DNA of 64,000 nt from Bacteroides sp. (GTDB taxonomy: Bacteria; Bacteroidota; Bacteroidia; Bacteroidales; Muribaculaceae). A program made the translations under genes and the position numbers. The DNA is taken from assembly GCA_014801955.1 (NCBI GenBank), contig JAAVDE010000025.1:1-64000 (forward strand), given 5' to 3'. The notes beneath the pieces are model-generated. The model searched no databases. It saw only the letters and a program-made list of their open reading frames with translations, and was not told the origin of the DNA. Below, in pieces: positions 17,019 to 25,281 of this stretch (positions are counted from its first letter, which is position 1; every line of letters starts with the position of its first letter).

Positions 17019-17851
17019 GACTGTTTGAAGATTTCGGGGTTGGAAAATGCAAATTCAAAGAGACTTTCGAGGTTAACGTCGGTTTCGTCCATTTCGGGAG
17101 TGCGGAGGCGGATAATGTTGTAGCCGCCCGGCGCGGGCTGGGTCCAGAGGGCGCCGACGCCGTCAACGTCGCGGTTCTGGGTGAAGATGAACTGAAATTC
17201 GCGCTGCAGCGATTCGATGGAACGGTTGAGAACCACTCCCGACGGGCTGATCATTACCAGATGGTCCAGCACGCGGTCCAGGTCGCGCACCTGGTGGGTT
17301 GAAATGACGATGGTTCGGTTATCGGTCATTGCGCTGACAACGGCGCGGCGGAACTCCACCTTGCCGGGAATGTCGAGGCCGTTGGTGGGCTCGTCCATCA
17401 GCAGCACCGAAGTGTTGCACGCCAGGGCAAAGGCTATAAAGGCCTTTTTACGCTGACCCATCGAGAGGCGCCCCAGGTGAATGTCGGGCGTCAGGCGGAA
17501 GTGGCTCAGATAGGTTTCGAGCTGCTCGGCCGAGAAGTTGGGATAGAACTTTGCGTTCTGCTTAACGAAATCGGCCAGCGGGATGGAGGGCATGTCGAAC
17601 TCTTCGGGCACGATGAAAATCTCGCTCAGCGTTGACGGCAGCCGTCGGAACGTGTCGGTGGAGTCGAGCGTAACGCTGCCCGACTGCGGCTTCAGCAGGC
17701 CGGCGATGCAGTAGAGCAGGGTGGATTTGCCGGTGCCGTTGGCGCCGAGTAGGCCGTAGATGGCTCCGGGGGCGAAGGTCAACGAAATGTTGCATAGCGC
17801 ATTGGCGCTGTTGCCCGGATAAGCGTAGGTGATGTTGCTAACTGTAATCAT
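17015..17851 (-). CDS. ABC transporter ATP-binding protein (YtrB-like)
   Basis: A 278-residue ATPase with Walker A GLLGANGTGKSTLL, signature LSMGQRKKAFIAFALA and Walker B VLLMDEPTNGLD. The last about 70 residues diverge from the core, as in YtrB-type ATPases. I chose ATG at 17851 (MITVSNITYAYPG). The frame stays open to 18196, but that stretch is antisense lpxA and contains the promoter. It is the first gene of the eight-gene export operon. The operator's outer arm abuts the start codon. Confidence 0.93.
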   Translation of the reverse strand: MITVSNITYAYPGNSANALCNISLTFAPGAIYGLLGANGTGKSTLLYCIAGLLKPQSGSVTLDSTDTFRRLPSTLSEIFIVPEEFDMPSIPLADFVKQNAKFYPNFSAEQLETYLSHFRLTPDIHLGRLSMGQRKKAFIAFALACNTSVLLMDEPTNGLDIPGKVEFRRAVVSAMTDNRTIVISTHQVRDLDRVLDHLVMISPSGVVLNRSIESLQREFQFIFTQNRDVDGVGALWTQPAPGGYNIIRLRTPEMDETDVNLESLFEFAFSNPEIFKQS

Positions 17852-17908
17852 AGTGTTATAGTGTACTAATACACCGCAAAGGTATAACACTTTTCCGACA
17901 TACGCAAA
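17852..17908 (-). promoter_or_regulatory. Promoter with nested inverted-repeat operator for the ABC/MacAB-TolC operon
   Basis: On the minus strand TTTG (17908-17905), 20 bases, then TACCTTTG (17884-17877) is a canonical promoter. A perfect 9-bp inverted repeat AGTGTTATA (17852-17860) / TATAACACT (17883-17891) brackets it, and inside lies GTGTACTAATACAC (17861-17874). The right outer arm overlaps the -7 box and the inner palindrome covers the expected transcription start. This is ideal for repression by the YtrA-type regulator encoded third in the operon. The half-site resembles the AGTGTA/TACACT arms I recall for Bacillus YtrA. Confidence 0.75.
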
Positions 17909-17920
17909 TTTTCCGGCATA

Positions 17921-17960
17921 AAAAATCAGGGAGAGCGGAAATTTTTCCGTTCTCCCTGAT
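17921..17960 (-). terminator. Rho-independent terminator of the lpx operon
   Basis: ATCAGGGAGA (17925-17934) pairs with TCTCCCTGAT (17951-17960) and the stem continues inward through GCGGAA/TTCCGT. On the minus strand the hairpin is followed by TTTTTT. It lies 15 bases after the lpxA stop. Confidence 0.9.
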
Positions 17961-17975
17961 AAAAAGAGTTGATAA

Positions 17976-18758
17976 TCAGTAGTTATTGCCCTTGAGAATG
18001 CCGCGATGGGAGTTGCGGACAAATTCGAGAACGTGTTCGCGCAGGTCGCTGGGGGGGAAGTCGGCTTCAACGGCCATGAGGGCGTCGGTCGTGTTGAGGT
18101 CGCTGGAGAAGATGAGGCGATAGATTTCCTGGAGCGTTGAAATCTGCTCGGAAGTGAAGCCTCGGCGGCGCAGGCCAACGACGTTGATGCCGGCATAGCT
18201 GATCGGGTTGCGCGCGCATATAATATAAGGAGGCACGTCTTTGTTGACCAGCGAGCCGCCCTGCATCATGACGTGGGCGCCGATGTGGCAGAACTGGTGA
18301 ATCAGCGAGCCGCCGCCGATAACCGCATGGTGGTCGATGTGGACTTCGCCGGCAACCTGCGATGCGTTGGAGATAATAACGTTGTCGCCAACAACGCAGT
18401 CGTGGGCAATATGGCAGTAGGCCATGATGAGGCAGTTGGAGCCGACGATGGTCGTGCCCTTCGAGGCGGTTCCGCGGTTAACCGTTGCGCTTTCGCGAAT
18501 AATCGTGTTGTCGCCGATGACTGCGGTTGTGACCTCGCCTTTGAACTTCAAGTCCTGGGGTTCGCCGGCAATAACGGCGCCGGAGTGGATTCGGCAGTTG
18601 CGGCCGATGCGCGCACCGTCGAGCACGATTGCGCCGGGATAGAGGTGGGTGCCTTCGCCGATTTCAACGTCGGCAGCCACATAGACGAACGGGTCGATAA
18701 CAACGCCGGGGGCGATGCGTGCGTCGGGGTGGATCGTAGCTAAGGGTTGAGTGCTCAT
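17976..18758 (-). CDS. lpxA: Acyl-ACP--UDP-N-acetylglucosamine O-acyltransferase
   Basis: LpxA (260 residues) transfers the R-3-hydroxyacyl chain from ACP to the 3-OH of UDP-GlcNAc, the first step of lipid A synthesis, in the cytosol. The left-handed beta-helix hexapeptide repeats run from about 8 to 180 (HPDARIAPGVVIDPFVYVAA), with the catalytic-His region around MAYCHIAHDCVVGDN. A helical C-terminal domain follows (INVVGLRRRGFTSEQI). It lies 6 bases after lpxC/fabZ and ends the operon at a strong terminator. Confidence 0.97.
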   Translation of the reverse strand: MSTQPLATIHPDARIAPGVVIDPFVYVAADVEIGEGTHLYPGAIVLDGARIGRNCRIHSGAVIAGEPQDLKFKGEVTTAVIGDNTIIRESATVNRGTASKGTTIVGSNCLIMAYCHIAHDCVVGDNVIISNASQVAGEVHIDHHAVIGGGSLIHQFCHIGAHVMMQGGSLVNKDVPPYIICARNPISYAGINVVGLRRRGFTSEQISTLQEIYRLIFSSDLNTTDALMAVEADFPPSDLREHVLEFVRNSHRGILKGNNY

Positions 18759-18764
18759 AGGGGT

Positions 18765-20147
18765 TTACTTGTTTTTAACGATCTGGGCCATGAACTCACA
18801 TTCGGTAACGATCTTTTCGCCAACGAAGGCATAGCCTTTCATCATTGCGCAGCCGCGGCGCATGGGGGTCATGAACGAAACGTGGAAAAGCAGAGTGTCG
18901 CCGGGAACCACCTTCTGGCGGAACTTAACGTTGTCGATTTTCATGAAGTAGGTCGAGTAGCGCTCAGGTTCGTCGACCTGGCTGAGCACCAGCAGGCCGC
19001 CGGTCTGAGCCATGGCTTCGATATGGAGCACGCCGGGCATTACCGGTTCCTGGGGGAAGTGGCCCTGGAAGAACGGTTCGTTGCCCGTTACGTTCTTAAC
19101 GCCGACGATGTGTTTCTGGCCGATTTCAATTACTTTGTCGACCAGCAGGAACGGGTAGCGGTGGGGCAGGGCGCGGCGAATGGCGTTAACGTCCATGACC
19201 GGTTCGATGTTGGGGTTATAGACGGGAGCCTGGATTTCCTGGCGCTTGAGTTCCTTTCGGATGCTCTTGGCCAGGGTGGTGTTGATTGAATGGCCGGGGC
19301 GGGTTGCGATTACGCGACCCTTGAGCGGACGGCCGATGAGAGCCAGGTCACCGATAACGTCGAGCAGCTTGTGGCGTGCGGGTTCGTTGTCGTGTTCCAG
19401 CGGGCGGTTGTTGAGGTAGCCGAACTCGTTGGCGTCGATGTGGCGGGCGCCGGTTGCGTCGGCAATGCTGTCGAGCGCGGCCTGGTCCATCGGCTTGTCG
19501 TAGATAACGATTGCGTTGTCGAGGTCGCCGCCCTTGATGAGGTTGGCCTTGAGCAGCGGTTCGATTTCGCGGACGAAAACGAAGGTGCGGGCCGAAGATA
19601 CTTCGTCGTAGAACGAAGAAATGTCGTCCATCGAGGCGAACTGGTTGGGGATTACGGGTGAATCGAAGGCAACCATCGTGTCGATGCTGAAGTTATCGTC
19701 GGGGAGAACGATGATGGAGGCGCCGGTAGTGTCGTCGCGCACCTCAATTTTTTGCTTTACTACATAGAATTCCTTTTCTGCTTCCTGCTCTTCGACTTCG
19801 GCGGCGATGATGGCGTCGGAAATCTGTCGCGACGAGCCGTCGAGAATCGGCATTTCGGGGGCGTTTACCTTGATGAGCACGTTGTCGATGCCGGCGGCAT
19901 AGAGGGCGGCCAGGGTGTGTTCAACCGTCGAGACCAGGGCGTCGCCCTTGCCGATAACGGTTCCGCGGGTGGTTGATTTAACGTTTTCGGCGACTGCGTC
20001 GATTATGGGCTGACCTTCGAGGTCGATGCGCTGGAATTTATAGCCGTGGTTTTCGGGTGCGGGGAGAAATTCGGCGGTGATATTCAGGCCGGTGTGGAGG
20101 CCTTTACCGGCCAGGGTGAAGCCGTTTTTAATAGTTCTTTGCTTCAT
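18765..20147 (-). CDS. lpxC/fabZ: Bifunctional LpxC deacetylase / FabZ dehydratase
   Basis: A 460-residue fusion. The N-terminal LpxC domain (about 1-300) is the Zn-dependent UDP-3-O-acyl-GlcNAc deacetylase committing to lipid A (TVEHTLAALYAAGIDNV, zinc-ligand region RHKLLDVIGDLALIG, then GHSINTTLAKSI). The C-terminal FabZ domain (about 310-460) is the 3-hydroxyacyl-ACP dehydratase of fatty acid synthesis (LPHRYPFLLVDKV, NEPFFQGHFPQEPVMPGVLH). This fusion is typical of Bacteroidetes and joins competing users of 3-hydroxyacyl-ACP in one polypeptide. It sits between lpxD and lpxA. Confidence 0.97.
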   Translation of the reverse strand: MKQRTIKNGFTLAGKGLHTGLNITAEFLPAPENHGYKFQRIDLEGQPIIDAVAENVKSTTRGTVIGKGDALVSTVEHTLAALYAAGIDNVLIKVNAPEMPILDGSSRQISDAIIAAEVEEQEAEKEFYVVKQKIEVRDDTTGASIIVLPDDNFSIDTMVAFDSPVIPNQFASMDDISSFYDEVSSARTFVFVREIEPLLKANLIKGGDLDNAIVIYDKPMDQAALDSIADATGARHIDANEFGYLNNRPLEHDNEPARHKLLDVIGDLALIGRPLKGRVIATRPGHSINTTLAKSIRKELKRQEIQAPVYNPNIEPVMDVNAIRRALPHRYPFLLVDKVIEIGQKHIVGVKNVTGNEPFFQGHFPQEPVMPGVLHIEAMAQTGGLLVLSQVDEPERYSTYFMKIDNVKFRQKVVPGDTLLFHVSFMTPMRRGCAMMKGYAFVGEKIVTECEFMAQIVKNK

Positions 20148-20181
20148 AGGAGTTAGGGGGTGGGGTGGGTAGTGGAAAGTT

Positions 20182-21207
20182 TTATTTCGTGAGTTTTTTC
20201 TCGATTGTTGAAACGCGCTGGAAGAGTTCGGCGATTCGGTTAACGTAGGCCATGTTGCGCATCCACTGGCGGGCGTTGACCGCCGGGGTGCCCATCAGGG
20301 TCTGATTGTCGGGCGTGGTTGAATGGATTCCGCTCTGGGCGCCGATGTTAACGTGGTCGCCGATGGAAATGTGGCCTGCGATGCCAACCTGGCCGCCGAC
20401 CATGCAGTTGCTGCCGATTTTCGCCGAGCCGGCAATGCCGCCCTGGGCGGCCATAACGGTGTTTTGGCCGATTTCAACGTTGTGGGCGACCTGAATGAGA
20501 TTGTCGAGCTTGGAGCCGGAGCCAATGAGGGTGTGGCCCATCGTTGCGCGGTCAACCGTCGTGTTGGCGCCGATTTCAACGTTGTCGGCGATTTCAACTA
20601 TGCCGAGCTGCGGAATCTTGTCGTAGCCGCCGTCGGGGCGAGGCGCAAAGCCGAAGCCGTCGGCTCCGATAACGGCGCCGGAATGAACGATGCAGTTGCG
20701 GCCAATGCGGCAGCCGTGGTAGATTTTTGCGCCGGAATAGATAATCGACCCTTCGCCGACCGAAGCGCCGCGGCCAACGTAGGCCTGCGGATAGATTTTC
20801 GCGTTGGCGCCGATTTTTGCGCCCGCGCCTATATAAGCGAATGCGCCGATATATGCACCCTCGGGGATTTCAACTCCGGGAGCGATGAATGCCGGCTCCT
20901 CGATGCCGGTGGGCTGAGGGTTCAGCAGGGCGTCGGCCATGCGCATCAGCTGCGCCAGCGCGCCATAGGGGTCGGCTACGCGGATAAGGGTTGTTTTGAC
21001 CTCGTCGGCAGGAACGAAATCGTTGGCCACGAGCACGGCGCCGGCTTCCGTCGAGTAAAGGAAATGGGCGTACTTGGGGTTTGCCAGAAAGGTCAGGGCG
21101 TTAGGGCCGGCGCTTTCAATCTTGTTGAAAGTCGTCAGTTTCGTTTCTTCGTTACCTTCAACGGTGCCTCCGAGAAGGTCTGCAATCTGTTTCGCGGAAA
21201 ATTCCAT
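20182..21207 (-). CDS. lpxD: UDP-3-O-acylglucosamine N-acyltransferase
   Basis: LpxD (341 residues) adds the second 3-hydroxyacyl chain, to the 2-amine of the glucosamine, after LpxC. The N-terminal uridine-binding domain (FSAKQIADLLGGTVEG) precedes a long hexapeptide-repeat beta helix (about 100-300) and a C-terminal helix. The active-site region reads HSGAVIGADGFGFAPRPDG and LIQVAHNVEIGQNTVM. I chose ATG at 21207; a longer frame to 21300 runs through the promoter at 21243-21273. First gene of lpxD-lpxC/fabZ-lpxA. Confidence 0.97.
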   Translation of the reverse strand: MEFSAKQIADLLGGTVEGNEETKLTTFNKIESAGPNALTFLANPKYAHFLYSTEAGAVLVANDFVPADEVKTTLIRVADPYGALAQLMRMADALLNPQPTGIEEPAFIAPGVEIPEGAYIGAFAYIGAGAKIGANAKIYPQAYVGRGASVGEGSIIYSGAKIYHGCRIGRNCIVHSGAVIGADGFGFAPRPDGGYDKIPQLGIVEIADNVEIGANTTVDRATMGHTLIGSGSKLDNLIQVAHNVEIGQNTVMAAQGGIAGSAKIGSNCMVGGQVGIAGHISIGDHVNIGAQSGIHSTTPDNQTLMGTPAVNARQWMRNMAYVNRIAELFQRVSTIEKKLTK

Positions 21208-21242
21208 GGATGAATTTGTCGTTCTCTCTATATATAGCGGTG

Positions 21243-21273
21243 CAAAGTTACAAAAAAATTCCGTAATACCAAA
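21243..21273 (-). promoter_or_regulatory. Promoter of the lpxD operon
   Basis: On the minus strand TTTG at 21273-21270, 19 bases, then TAACTTTG at 21250-21243. The expected RNA start is about 30 bases before the lpxD ATG. The match to the Bacteroidetes consensus is perfect in both boxes. Confidence 0.85.
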
Positions 21274-21347
21274 AACACAATCCCGACGGCAGGCGTTCAA
21301 ACTTAAAGCCCATTGATGCGATTATTCGATTATTCGAAAAAAATCCG

Positions 21348-21355
21348 TAACTTTG
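21348..21355 (+). promoter_or_regulatory. -7 promoter element of engB
   Basis: A perfect TAACTTTG lies 22 bases before the engB ATG. No clear TTG is found at the usual -33 distance (the region reads AT/CG-rich), so only the -7 part is claimed. It faces away from the lpxD promoter; the two -7 boxes are about 100 bases apart. Confidence 0.6.
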
Positions 21356-21377
21356 CAATCTAAAACCCTCATAACCT

Positions 21378-21995
21378 ATGCAAATAACATCCGCCAAATT
21401 TCAGGTCAGCAACAGCGACGTTAAAAAGTGTCCGGCCACTGACCTCCACGAATATGCCTTCATTGGCCGAAGCAACGTTGGCAAGTCGAGCCTTATCAAC
21501 ATGCTGACCGGCAAACGCAAGCTGGCCATGACTTCGGCCACCCCGGGCAAAACAACGTTGATCAACCACTTTATTATCAACGACAGCTGGTATATCGTTG
21601 ACCTTCCGGGCTATGGCTTCGCGCTGCGAAGCAAAACCGACCGCGCGAAGCTGACGAAAATCATCGAGGACTACATTCTCGGTCGCCCGCAGATGACGTC
21701 GCTCTTCGTGCTCGTTGACTCGCGCCATAAGCCTCAGAAAATCGACATGGAGTTCATGGACTGGCTCGGCGAGAACGGAGTTCCGTTTGCCATCGTGTTC
21801 ACCAAAACCGACAAGCTCAGCAAAACGGCCTGCGCCAATAACATCGAAGCCTATAAGGCCGAACTGCTACAGAGCTGGGAGGAGTTGCCGCCGATTTTCG
21901 TAACGTCGTCGGAAACCGGCCTTGGCCGCGAAGAATTGCTTGACTACATCGGTCAGCTCAACCAACTGCCGGTTCAAACCTCCTTTGAAGAATGA
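21378..21995 (+). CDS. engB: Ribosome-biogenesis GTPase YihA/YsxC/EngB
   Basis: EngB (205 residues) is an essential GTPase acting in late assembly of the 50S ribosomal subunit. The motifs are all present: G1 [12 protein letters not shown], switch region [12 protein letters not shown]3 DLPGYGFA, G4 TKTDK and G5 TSSETG. Length is typical. The ATG at 21378 follows the -7 box by 22 bases. Its TGA overlaps the ATG of the following HU gene (ATGA at 21992), so the genes are coupled. Confidence 0.96.
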   Translation: MQITSAKFQVSNSDVKKCPATDLHEYAFIGRSNVGKSSLINMLTGKRKLAMTSATPGKTTLINHFIINDSWYIVDLPGYGFALRSKTDRAKLTKIIEDYILGRPQMTSLFVLVDSRHKPQKIDMEFMDWLGENGVPFAIVFTKTDKLSKTACANNIEAYKAELLQSWEELPPIFVTSSETGLGREELLDYIGQLNQLPVQTSFEE

Positions 21996-22267
21996 AAACC
22001 TTTACCGCAGAACTCGCCGCGCGCATCGGGCGCGACCGCAAGGCGACCGACGCTCTGCTCCAGGCGCTGGGGCAGGCCGTCAGGCAGCATTGCGGGGAAC
22101 TGGATATAGTGGCTATTCCCGCTTTCGGCAACTTTCAGGCCGTTAAGCATGACGAGCAGATAATCTGCGACCGCTCAACAGGCCGCAACATTCTGTTGCC
22201 TCCCGAAATTGAACTGACATTCCGCCCCGCGGGCAAACTTCGCAAATTATCTCACGGCAATGAATAA
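21992..22267 (+). CDS. HU/IHF family DNA-binding protein
   Basis: A 91-residue histone-like protein. The N-terminal helical dimerisation part ([20 protein letters not shown]) and the family signature region around [14 protein letters not shown] are followed by a [22 protein letters not shown] arm/tail similar to HU (given in pieces: [21 protein letters not shown]). It is shorter and more divergent than canonical HU, as in Bacteroidetes paralogues. It overlaps engB by 4 bases and the next gene by 8, and that next gene carries another HU-like domain, so they probably act together. Confidence 0.9.
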   Translation: MKTFTAELAARIGRDRKATDALLQALGQAVRQHCGELDIVAIPAFGNFQAVKHDEQIICDRSTGRNILLPPEIELTFRPAGKLRKLSHGNE

Positions 22268-23291
22268 CACCATCATCCTTTCGCAGCTCAGCGAAACCAT
22301 TGCCGGGCTGACTCAGAGCGAAGCTGCCGATGCCGAAAACTTTGTTCGCGAACTGGTGGCTCTCGTGGCCGAGCGACTCGAGGCCGACGGCAGGGTGGAG
22401 GTGCCGGCCCTGGGCACTTTCGTAATAGCCGACGATGGCGTGGACTATGCGCCCGACGCGGCTTTGGCCGAGGCTATCAATGCGCCGTTTGCAGCCTTTG
22501 AGGCGATTGAGCTGCCCGACGAAGTCGAGCTCACGGAGAGCATTGACAGCCCCGAGAGTGACGATGCTCAGGACGACTCGGACGACTCGGAGCCTTCGGA
22601 GGAGGCGGAGCAGTCAGCAGAGTCCGAGGAGTCGGAGGAGTCCGAGAACCCGGCGACCTCCGAGCCTGAAGAGCAAGCTATTGCCGAAGCGGCTGAATTT
22701 GAGCAGGAAGCGCTGGCAGAAGAGCCTTCCGAAGATTCAGAGAACCCTGAGCCTGCTGCTGAGCCGGTAACTGAGCCGTTATCCGAACCCGCTCCCGAGT
22801 CATTTGTCGAGCGGCGTAGGCCGCTGACGTGGCCCTGGTGGCTGATTGCGTGCGTAGTTTGCTTCATTGGCGGTTACATGGCGGGTTCCTACACCGCGGG
22901 CGATTCAGGCGAGCCTCTCCCAGTTCAGCCCTCGGAGCCGCTGGATTCGGTCGACGTGACCGACGAGCCGGAGGTCTATTATTTGCCCGAAGAGGAGCTG
23001 AACGACGACGTTGAGCTGAGCGCCGAACCCCGCCGGCCCATTACCGACACCGTTTCCTCCAACCGATTCCTGACAACCATTGCGCGCCGCCACTACGGCC
23101 ACATGGATTTTTGGCCTTATATCTACGAAGCTAACGCCGATAAGCTCGGCGACCCCAACAAAGTGGCCGCCGGAACCGTTGTTATCGTCCCCTCGCCCGA
23201 TTCTTTGCATCTCGACCCGGATTGCATTGAGCAGCTGACAGTTGCGCGCGCAAAAGGCGACGAAATCTACAAACGGTTTAACTCTAAGTAG
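22260..23291 (+). CDS. HU-like domain / acidic linker / membrane helix / LysM-like fusion protein
   Basis: A 343-residue modular protein. Residues 1-75 are HU-like (LSQLSETIAGLTQSEAADAE; VEVPALGTFVIADDG). Residues about 88-180 form a linker rich in Glu, Ser, Asp and Pro. RRR at 185-187 precedes one membrane helix (about 191-210), so the N-terminus should be cytosolic and the C-terminus periplasmic. Residues about 268-312 resemble LysM (FLTTIARRHYGHMDFWPYIY; GDPNKVAAGTVVIVP). If both ends bind, the protein would tether the nucleoid to peptidoglycan. HU and LysM assignments are by eye; the topology is inference. Last gene of the engB unit. Confidence 0.85.
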   Translation: MNNTIILSQLSETIAGLTQSEAADAENFVRELVALVAERLEADGRVEVPALGTFVIADDGVDYAPDAALAEAINAPFAAFEAIELPDEVELTESIDSPESDDAQDDSDDSEPSEEAEQSAESEESEESENPATSEPEEQAIAEAAEFEQEALAEEPSEDSENPEPAAEPVTEPLSEPAPESFVERRRPLTWPWWLIACVVCFIGGYMAGSYTAGDSGEPLPVQPSEPLDSVDVTDEPEVYYLPEEELNDDVELSAEPRRPITDTVSSNRFLTTIARRHYGHMDFWPYIYEANADKLGDPNKVAAGTVVIVPSPDSLHLDPDCIEQLTVARAKGDEIYKRFNSK

Positions 23292-23345
23292 CCAAAAATA
23301 ATATAAATTAACAAAACTACTGTATCATCGTATTTGTTAATTAGT

Positions 23346-23353
23346 TAATTTTG
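23346..23353 (+). promoter_or_regulatory. -7 promoter element of the moxR-bat operon
   Basis: TAATTTTG matches TAnnTTTG, 39 bases before the moxR ATG at 23393. A convincing -33 TTG is not present at the standard spacing. The surrounding 100-base gap is strongly AT-rich. Confidence 0.5.
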
Positions 23354-23392
23354 CGCCTATAAAGTAAAATATCTGCAAAAACCATTAAAACT

Positions 23393-24388
23393 ATGAGTGA
23401 ACCCGTTAATATCCGCGAGCTGAACGAGATTGTGGCCGCGAAAAGTAACTTCATCGACCTGATTGTCAAGGGTATGGATCAGACAATCGTTGGCCAGAAA
23501 CACCTCGTTGAATCGCTGCTGATTGCGCTACTCAGCAACGGCCACGTTCTTTTGGAAGGCGTTCCCGGTCTGGCAAAAACCCTTGCCATCAAAACCCTCA
23601 GCCAGCTCATCGATGCCGACTACAGCCGCATTCAGTTCACACCCGACCTGCTTCCGGCCGACGTTATCGGCACTATGGTCTACTCGGTGAAAAACGAAAC
23701 CTTCCAGGTTAAGAAAGGCCCGATTTTCTCGAACTTCGTGCTTGCCGACGAAATCAATCGCGCTCCCGCAAAGGTTCAGAGCGCGCTGCTCGAAGCCATG
23801 CAGGAACGCCAGGTAACTATCGGCGACAACACCTTTAAGCTCGACGAACCTTTCCTCGTTATGGCAACCCAGAACCCGATTGAACAGGAAGGCACCTACC
23901 CGCTGCCCGAAGCGCAGGTTGACCGTTTCCTGCTCAAGGTCGTTATCGGCTATCCCACCCGCGAGGATGAAAAACTGATTATCCGCCAGAACATTTCGCC
24001 CGTCAAGGTTGAAATTCGCCCGCTCATCAAGCCCGAAGAAGTTCTCGACGCGCAGCAGACCGTTGCCAAAATCTATATCGACGAAAAGATTGAACGCTAC
24101 ATCGTTGACATCGTTTTCGCAACCCGTTTCCCCGGCGACTACGGCCTGGACGACCTCAAGAGCATTATTTCATTCGGTGCATCGCCGCGTGCGTCGATCG
24201 CCCTTGCAAAAGCCGCCCGCGCCTATGCCTTCCTGCAGCATCGCGGCTTCGTTGTTCCCGACGACGTCCGCGCCGTTTGCCACGACGTTCTGCGCCACCG
24301 CATCGGCCTGAGCTACGAAGCTGAAGCTAACAATATCACGACCGACGAGGTCATCTCAACCATCCTTGACCGAGTTCAGGTTCCCTAA
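23393..24388 (+). CDS. MoxR family AAA+ ATPase
   Basis: A 331-residue MoxR ATPase with Walker A GVPGLAKTLAIKT, Walker B VLADEINRAPAKVQSALLEA, sensor 1 region MATQNPIEQEGTYPLPEAQ and the C-terminal lid. MoxR proteins act as chaperone-like partners of VWA-domain proteins encoded beside them. It heads the operon moxR - DUF58 - hypothetical - batA - batBC - batD - batE. The name BatR is sometimes used, but I leave the symbol empty. Confidence 0.95.
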   Translation: MSEPVNIRELNEIVAAKSNFIDLIVKGMDQTIVGQKHLVESLLIALLSNGHVLLEGVPGLAKTLAIKTLSQLIDADYSRIQFTPDLLPADVIGTMVYSVKNETFQVKKGPIFSNFVLADEINRAPAKVQSALLEAMQERQVTIGDNTFKLDEPFLVMATQNPIEQEGTYPLPEAQVDRFLLKVVIGYPTREDEKLIIRQNISPVKVEIRPLIKPEEVLDAQQTVAKIYIDEKIERYIVDIVFATRFPGDYGLDDLKSIISFGASPRASIALAKAARAYAFLQHRGFVVPDDVRAVCHDVLRHRIGLSYEAEANNITTDEVISTILDRVQVP

Positions 24389-24403
24389 TCCCCCCTGCCT
24401 GCT

Positions 24404-25279
24404 ATGGACGCCAACGAGCTGCTTAAAAAGGTCCGCAAAATTGAAATAAAGACCAAGGGACTCTCGCGCAATATATTTGCCGGCGAGTATCACTCGGCCT
24501 TCAAAGGTCGCGGCATGACCTTCAGCGAGGTGCGCGAATATCAGTATGGCGACGACATCCGCGACATTGACTGGAACGTTACCGCGCGCCAGAACCATCC
24601 GTATATCAAGGTCTACGAAGAGGAACGCGAGCTCACGATGATGCTGCTGGTCGACGTTTCCGGCTCGCGCCTTTTTGGCGCGGTCGGGGAGTCAAAGCGC
24701 GAAATGATTGCCGAAATCGCCGCGACGCTCGCTTTTTCCGCCAGCCAGAACAACGATAAAATCGGCGTTATTTTCTTTTCGTCGAAGGTTGAGAAATTCA
24801 TTCCGCCGAAAAAGGGCATGCGCCATATCCTGTTCATTATCCGCGAACTCCTCGACTTTCAGCCCGAGGAGCAGGGCACTGACTTGGCCGTTGCGCTGCG
24901 CTATCTGAGCGACGTTATTAAAAAGCGTTGCACCGCATTCCTGATTTCCGACTTCATTGATGATAACGACTACTATCAACCCATGTCGATTGCGTCGCGC
25001 AAGCATGACCTGACTGCCATTCAGGTCTATGACCGCCGCGACTCCGACCTGCCCGACGTTGGCCTGATTCGCGTTGCCGACCTCGAGCGGGGCGGCGAAT
25101 GTTGGGTCGATACTTCGTCGAAGAAAGTTCGCAAGGCCTATGGCAAGTGGTGGTATGACCGCCAGCAGTCAATGACCGAAACCCTTAACCGCTGCCGGGT
25201 CGATTCAACGAGCGTCGCAACCGACGAAGACTATGTTAAAGCTCTAATGTCGCTCTTCCGCCAGCGAGGCGTTAAATAA
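24404..25279 (+). CDS. DUF58 domain-containing protein
   Basis: A 291-residue DUF58 protein. The hallmark DDIRDIDWNVTARQNHPYIK is present near residue 48, followed by a VWA-like fold beginning MMLLVDVSGSRLFG, with a partial MIDAS (DxSGS). No membrane segment is evident, so it is probably cytosolic and peripheral. DUF58 genes almost always follow moxR and precede VWA genes; the function is thought to be in envelope or stress-related complex assembly. It starts 15 bases after moxR. Confidence 0.93.
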   Translation: MDANELLKKVRKIEIKTKGLSRNIFAGEYHSAFKGRGMTFSEVREYQYGDDIRDIDWNVTARQNHPYIKVYEEERELTMMLLVDVSGSRLFGAVGESKREMIAEIAATLAFSASQNNDKIGVIFFSSKVEKFIPPKKGMRHILFIIRELLDFQPEEQGTDLAVALRYLSDVIKKRCTAFLISDFIDDNDYYQPMSIASRKHDLTAIQVYDRRDSDLPDVGLIRVADLERGGECWVDTSSKKVRKAYGKWWYDRQQSMTETLNRCRVDSTSVATDEDYVKALMSLFRQRGVK

Positions 25280-25281
25280 CT

